The notes under the pieces were generated by a model. It did no database searches and had not been told where the DNA came from. It saw only the letters and a list, made by a program, of their open reading frames with translations. The position numbers and the translations under genes were made by a program. 8,129 bases of DNA, taken from assembly GCF_000428145.1 (NCBI RefSeq), contig NZ_ATZJ01000068.1, positions 1-8,129 on the forward strand, given 5' to 3'. Shown here piece after piece: positions 4,990 to 8,129 of the stretch. This stretch comes from Chitinilyticum litopenaei DSM 21440. Lineage in GTDB: Bacteria > Pseudomonadota > Gammaproteobacteria > Burkholderiales > Chitinibacteraceae. Within the stretch, counting starts at the first letter, position 1, and every line of letters starts with the position of its first letter.

Positions 4990-7548
4990 ATGACCAGCGC
5001 GCTTGCCGCTCCCCTTCCGCACCAGGCTGGACTGTTCCAGCCCGTTCCCTGGCAACTCTTCCGGCAGCAGGCCAGCCGCCGCCAGCACTGGCAGATCGGC
5101 GCCCTGTGGCTGGCCAGCCTGCTGCTGGGCATCGCCCTGTCGATTGTCTGCACCGAACTGAAGTGGTTCGGCGTGCCGCTGCAATTTGGCGACTACCGCA
5201 TTTTCGCCACCTTCTACCCGCCGCTGACCCTGTGCCTGCTCTGGAGCGTCTGGTTCGGCTTCTGGTGGGGCGCCATTCCCGCCTATATCGCGACCATGGC
5301 CAGCGCGCTGTATTCGGGCATGCCGCTGGGCTGGGGGCTGGTGTTCTCGCTGGCCGACCCCCTGGGCTTCGCCGTTTTCGCCATCACCTACCATGTCATC
5401 CAGATTCATCAGGCGCGTGGTCTGAGCAATATCCTGCTGTTCACGCTGCTGGCGTTTTTCTGTGCGATCTTCAGCTCGCTGGGCGCGCTGATCTGGGTGT
5501 ATACCAATGGCCTGGGCTTCAAGGATGCCTTCGCCATCTGGCAGGGCTGGTGGGTGGGCGGCTTCCTGCAGATGATGCTGACCGTCGGCCTGCCGGTGGT
5601 GCTGTTTTCCGAAAGGCTGGCGCACTGGCGCCGGCACGGCCTGCTGAAGAATGCCCAGCCGGAATCGGCGCCGCTCGACAAGAGCTGGATGCTGCTGGTC
5701 ACCTCGCTGATGATCGCCGGGGTCTTTCTCTTCCTTTCGCTGTCCTTCTATCTGAGCCGCAAGGCCATCAGCCTGCCAGAGCCGGGAGGCGACGAGATGG
5801 CCTGGCGCGATGTGGCGATGATGGCCGACAGCTCTTCGCTGGCCGTGTACTGGGTGATGGGCACGCTATTGATCGCGATGACCTTTCTCGGCTACCACCT
5901 GGTCGTGAAGTGGATGAACAATCTGAAGGAAGCCGCGCGCCAGGCCGAAGAAGCCAATCGCGTGAAATCCGACTTCCTCGCGCGCATGAGCCATGAAATC
6001 CGTACGCCGATGAATGCCATCATTGGCCTGGCCAACCTCGCCAGCCAGACCGAGCTGAGCCCCAAGCAGCGCGACTACATTGAAAAAATCCAGCAGGCGA
6101 CCGACGCCCTGCTCGGCGTCATCGACGACGTGCTGGACTTTTCCAAGATCGAAGCCGGCAAATTGCGCCTGGAGCAGCTGCACTTCAATCTCGACGATCT
6201 GCTCAAGGGGCTCACCAGCATCCTCACGCCCAAGGCCGAGCACAAGCGCCTCAAGCTGGTGCTCGACGTCACGCCGGACGTACCGCGCCAGCTGCTGGGC
6301 GATCCGCTGCGCCTGCGGCAGATCTTGCTGAACCTGGGCAACAATGCCATCAAGTTCACCGACCAGGGGCAGATCACGCTGAGCGTGCGCCGGCGCGATG
6401 ACGGCGACGGCGTGCAGCGCCTGCAGTTTGCCGTCAGCGATACCGGCATCGGCATCGCCGAAGACCAGGCCAACAAACTGTTTCAGGCCTTTACCCAGGT
6501 CGATGAATCGATTGCGCGCCGCTATGGCGGCACGGGCCTGGGGCTGGCCATCTGCCGCGAACTGGTTACCGCGATGGATGGACAGATCTGGGTCTGCAGC
6601 GAGCCCGGCCAGGGCAGCACCTTCACCTTCCTGCTGCCCATGCCCAGCGCCAGCAGCAGCGAAGGCGCGGCCATCAGCCTGGCGCCGGCCCCCTGTACGG
6701 ACACGGAAGAAGCCACGGCCGGGCTTGCGGGCAAGCGCGTGCTGCTGGTGGAAGACAACCCGATCAACCGGCAGATCGCCGAAGAATTCCTCGACGCCAT
6801 CGGCATCCACGTCGATTACGCGGAAAATGGCGCCGTGGCCGTGCAGATGGCGCTGCAGTCGCGCTACCACGCCATCCTGATGGACCTGCAGATGCCGGAA
6901 ATGGACGGCTTTATCGCCACCCGCCACATCCGCTCGCACAACCGCCTCAAGCAGATTCCGATCATCGCCATGACCGCGCACGCCATGCTCGGCGACCGCG
7001 AGCGCTGCCTCGCGGCCGGCATGAACGACCACATTCCCAAGCCCTTCCGTCCGGAGCAGCTCTACGAAGTGCTGACGCGCTGGCTCGACGGCAACCGCCT
7101 GGAGCGCCCCGCGCCGCCGACGCTGAACGGCAACTGGCCCAGCCTGCCCGGGCTGGATCTGAACTACGGCTACCAGCAGGTCGGCCTGCGGCCGGAACGC
7201 TTTGTGGTGCTGCTGCGCAATTTCCTGAGCAATCATGCCGGCACCGCCGATCAGATCCGCGAAGCGCTGGAAGCCGCCAATCTGGCCGAAGTGGAACGCC
7301 TGGCGCATTCGCTGAAATCGGTTGGCCGCTACCTGGGCGCGCCGCATCTGGCCAGCGATGCCGAGGCACTGGAGCGTGCGGCAGCCGAACAGCGCGGCGA
7401 TCTGCCACGCCATGTGCAGGCTTTCGAAAAATCGCTGCAGGAAGTGCTCGACTCGCTGGCCAGTCTCGGCGAGCTGCTGGCGCCGCCACCGGACGCAGCA
7501 CCGCCAAGGGCCAGCAAAGAACAGGGTATTGCCACAGAACCCTTATAG
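4990..7548 (+). CDS. Hybrid sensor histidine kinase (membrane-HisKA-HATPase-REC-Hpt)
   Basis: An 852-residue membrane sensor kinase. About eight spans fill residues 36-306, with PP and W-rich segments resembling MASE1-type integral sensors; I see no PAS or large periplasmic domain. A short coiled linker (310-325) leads to HisKA with phosphorylated His335 (FLARMSHEIRTPMNAIIGL). HATPase follows: N box Asn452, DTGIGI at 484-489, GGTGLGL at 513-519. The receiver (about 582-700) has Glu588/Asp589, acceptor Asp632 (MDLQMPEMDG), Thr662 and Lys684. The C-terminal Hpt (about 720-827) carries His773 (AHSLKS, with Ser for the usual Gly). The relay would run His335, Asp632, His773, then a separate response regulator absent here. 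The start at 4990 has AAAGG seven bases upstream; ATG 4939 and TTG 4915 are in frame but lack a ribosome site. The signal sensed is unknown. Confidence 0.93.
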   Translation: MTSALAAPLPHQAGLFQPVPWQLFRQQASRRQHWQIGALWLASLLLGIALSIVCTELKWFGVPLQFGDYRIFATFYPPLTLCLLWSVWFGFWWGAIPAYIATMASALYSGMPLGWGLVFSLADPLGFAVFAITYHVIQIHQARGLSNILLFTLLAFFCAIFSSLGALIWVYTNGLGFKDAFAIWQGWWVGGFLQMMLTVGLPVVLFSERLAHWRRHGLLKNAQPESAPLDKSWMLLVTSLMIAGVFLFLSLSFYLSRKAISLPEPGGDEMAWRDVAMMADSSSLAVYWVMGTLLIAMTFLGYHLVVKWMNNLKEAARQAEEANRVKSDFLARMSHEIRTPMNAIIGLANLASQTELSPKQRDYIEKIQQATDALLGVIDDVLDFSKIEAGKLRLEQLHFNLDDLLKGLTSILTPKAEHKRLKLVLDVTPDVPRQLLGDPLRLRQILLNLGNNAIKFTDQGQITLSVRRRDDGDGVQRLQFAVSDTGIGIAEDQANKLFQAFTQVDESIARRYGGTGLGLAICRELVTAMDGQIWVCSEPGQGSTFTFLLPMPSASSSEGAAISLAPAPCTDTEEATAGLAGKRVLLVEDNPINRQIAEEFLDAIGIHVDYAENGAVAVQMALQSRYHAILMDLQMPEMDGFIATRHIRSHNRLKQIPIIAMTAHAMLGDRERCLAAGMNDHIPKPFRPEQLYEVLTRWLDGNRLERPAPPTLNGNWPSLPGLDLNYGYQQVGLRPERFVVLLRNFLSNHAGTADQIREALEAANLAEVERLAHSLKSVGRYLGAPHLASDAEALERAAAEQRGDLPRHVQAFEKSLQEVLDSLASLGELLAPPPDAAPPRASKEQGIATEPL

Positions 7549-7549
7549 G

Positions 7550-7618
7550 AAAATGGCTGCGAACCAATATATGGAAGGGTATTGGCAGGCATTGCCAATA
7601 AAAATGGCTATGTACCAA
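7550..7618 (+). repeat. Direct repeats flanking a hairpin, after the kinase gene
   Basis: AAAATGGCTGCGAACCAA (7550-7567) and AAAATGGCTATGTACCAA (7601-7618) agree at 15 of 18 bases and are 51 bp apart. Between them TATTGGCA (7580-7587), GGCAT, TGCCAATA (7593-7600) forms a perfect eight-base hairpin. The first copy begins directly after the kinase stop codon. The hairpin lacks a T tail, so terminator function is doubtful. Confidence 0.55.
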
Positions 7619-7642
7619 AACCGTGTTGTGGTCTTGAATTCG

Positions 7643-7668
7643 TCATTCCGGCGCAGGCCGGAATCCAG
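7643..7668. repeat. REP-like palindromic unit (ATTCC...GGAAT type)
   Basis: ATTCCGGC (7645-7652), GCAG, GCCGGAAT (7657-7664) is a perfect eight-base stem, preceded by GTC and followed by CCAG. It resembles the dispersed ATTCCC-N8-GGGAAT family (dRS3-like) known in Neisseria and similar REP elements elsewhere. Only one copy is visible here. Confidence 0.5.
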
Positions 7669-7688
7669 TGGTTCCGGTTAAAAATACA

Positions 7689-8129
7689 GGGCACCTCGAA
7701 TAACCCGGCATTTATCAGCTTCCAGTCGGAACCTTACAAACCAGCCCGCTTGCCGGACTGATTTCATTGGGGCTCCAGCATAATTCGAGGCCTTTTTTGC
7801 CTCGCGGACCCTGAATTCCCCCGCCTCAGGGGGCCGAGGGGGCGCTTCGGACGTCAGAACGCCTCGATCCCGGCCTCCTTCAGCCAGGTAAACCGTTTCA
7901 CGTTGTAGGCCAGAGCCTGCATCGTCAGCGCAAAGTCGGCGCGGGCCTGCCCGATGGTGCGGATCAGTTTGCCGCCCATCTGTGCTATTGCGCCGAACAC
8001 ATGCTCAACCCGCGCACGGACTTTGGCGATTCGCTGGTTGCGGCGCTGCTGGCATTCCGACAGCGGCTTGTTCTTGTTCCCTTTGCGCTGTATCCGGCAG
8101 CGATAGCCGTTGGCCTTCAGCCACGCTTC
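7689..8129 (-). mobile_element. IS5-family insertion sequence, partial (right end)
   Basis: The transposase fragment at 7854-8129 marks an IS5-type element running off the right edge. Its end is probably to the left of the transposase stop. GGGCACCTCGAATAA (from 7689) is my best candidate for the terminal repeat, being followed by a subterminal ATTCGAGG (7783-7790) that is inverted relative to CCTCGAAT (7694-7701). The segment between also holds CGAGGC-N7-GCCTCG (7786-7804) and CCCCC-N6-GGGGG (7818-7833) hairpins. The other end and the target duplication are outside the window, so the boundary is tentative. Confidence 0.5.
7854..8129 (-). CDS. IS5-family transposase, C-terminal part (truncated by window edge)
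   Basis: The last 91 residues of a DDE transposase, in frame from the right edge to a TGA at 7856-7854. The stretch RNQRIAKVRARVEHVFGAIA (30-49 of the fragment) is the conserved C-terminal block of IS5-group enzymes. Its Glu42 (codon 8006-8004) aligns with the third catalytic acidic residue. The following IRTIGQARADFALTMQALAY and VKRF segment is the usual tail. No frameshift or stop interrupts the visible part, so the element could be intact, but the start and the two catalytic aspartates lie outside the window. It cuts and joins the ends of its own IS and has no link to the kinase beside it. Confidence 0.88.
   Translation of the reverse strand, partial: EAWLKANGYRCRIQRKGNKNKPLSECQQRRNQRIAKVRARVEHVFGAIAQMGGKLIRTIGQARADFALTMQALAYNVKRFTWLKEAGIEAF

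Noticed and set aside
5866..7413. 515-codon minus-strand frame
   Set aside because: It is the mirror frame of the hybrid kinase, which carries all expected catalytic motifs.
7818..7833. CCCCC-N6-GGGGG hairpin as transposase terminator
   Set aside because: No T tract follows on the minus strand, so it does not look like an intrinsic terminator.
1..8129. CRISPR array, tRNA or rRNA genes, toxin-antitoxin or defence cluster
   Set aside because: No regularly spaced long repeats with unique spacers, no cloverleaf-forming stretch, no rRNA-like sequence and no gene pair resembling such systems was seen on either strand.

Overview
The window is GC-rich and its gene content is ordinary chromosomal proteobacterial: creD, a YkgJ-type cysteine protein, an amtB/glnK ammonium operon, ubiK and a large hybrid histidine kinase. 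A partial IS5-type insertion sequence lies at the right edge. The combination of UbiK, a PII-Amt operon with a sigma-54/NtrC control region and codons strongly biased to G/C at third positions suggests a betaproteobacterium, possibly Neisseriales/Chromobacteriaceae or Rhodocyclales. That assignment is inference from style, not a match I could compute.

Layout. Positions 1-97 hold a long nested palindrome with perfect 16-base outer arms. Positions 98-666 hold no convincing conventional gene. They do contain a candidate promoter with a GTAAC-N6-GTAAC direct repeat, a doubtful 36-residue ORF, and a striking array of four CTCCA repeats spaced exactly 11 bp just upstream of creD. creD (667-2064, +) encodes an inner-membrane protein. 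A small nine-cysteine YkgJ-type protein follows at 2165-2422 (+). It converges on amtB, and the two share a bidirectional terminator at 2491-2524.

The minus-strand operon glnK-amtB (4327 down to 2541) encodes a PII signalling protein with its uridylylation tyrosine and an ammonium channel with both pore histidines. Upstream lies a complete nitrogen-control region: a -24/-12 sigma-54 promoter, an IHF-like site and two NtrC-like dyads 42 bp apart. ubiK (4561-4821, +), an accessory factor for ubiquinone synthesis, is transcribed divergently from the same intergenic region and ends at its own intrinsic terminator.

A multi-membrane-span hybrid kinase (4990-7548, +) has HisKA, HATPase, receiver and Hpt domains and therefore needs a separate output response regulator, which is not in the window. 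Downstream, 7549-7853 holds repeats, hairpins and the probable end of an IS5-type element. The C-terminal 91 residues of its transposase run off the right edge on the minus strand.

I see no clear undescribed multi-gene system. The best unexplained signals are non-coding: the 11-bp phased array before creD, the large palindrome at the left edge, and the repeat and hairpin cluster after the kinase.
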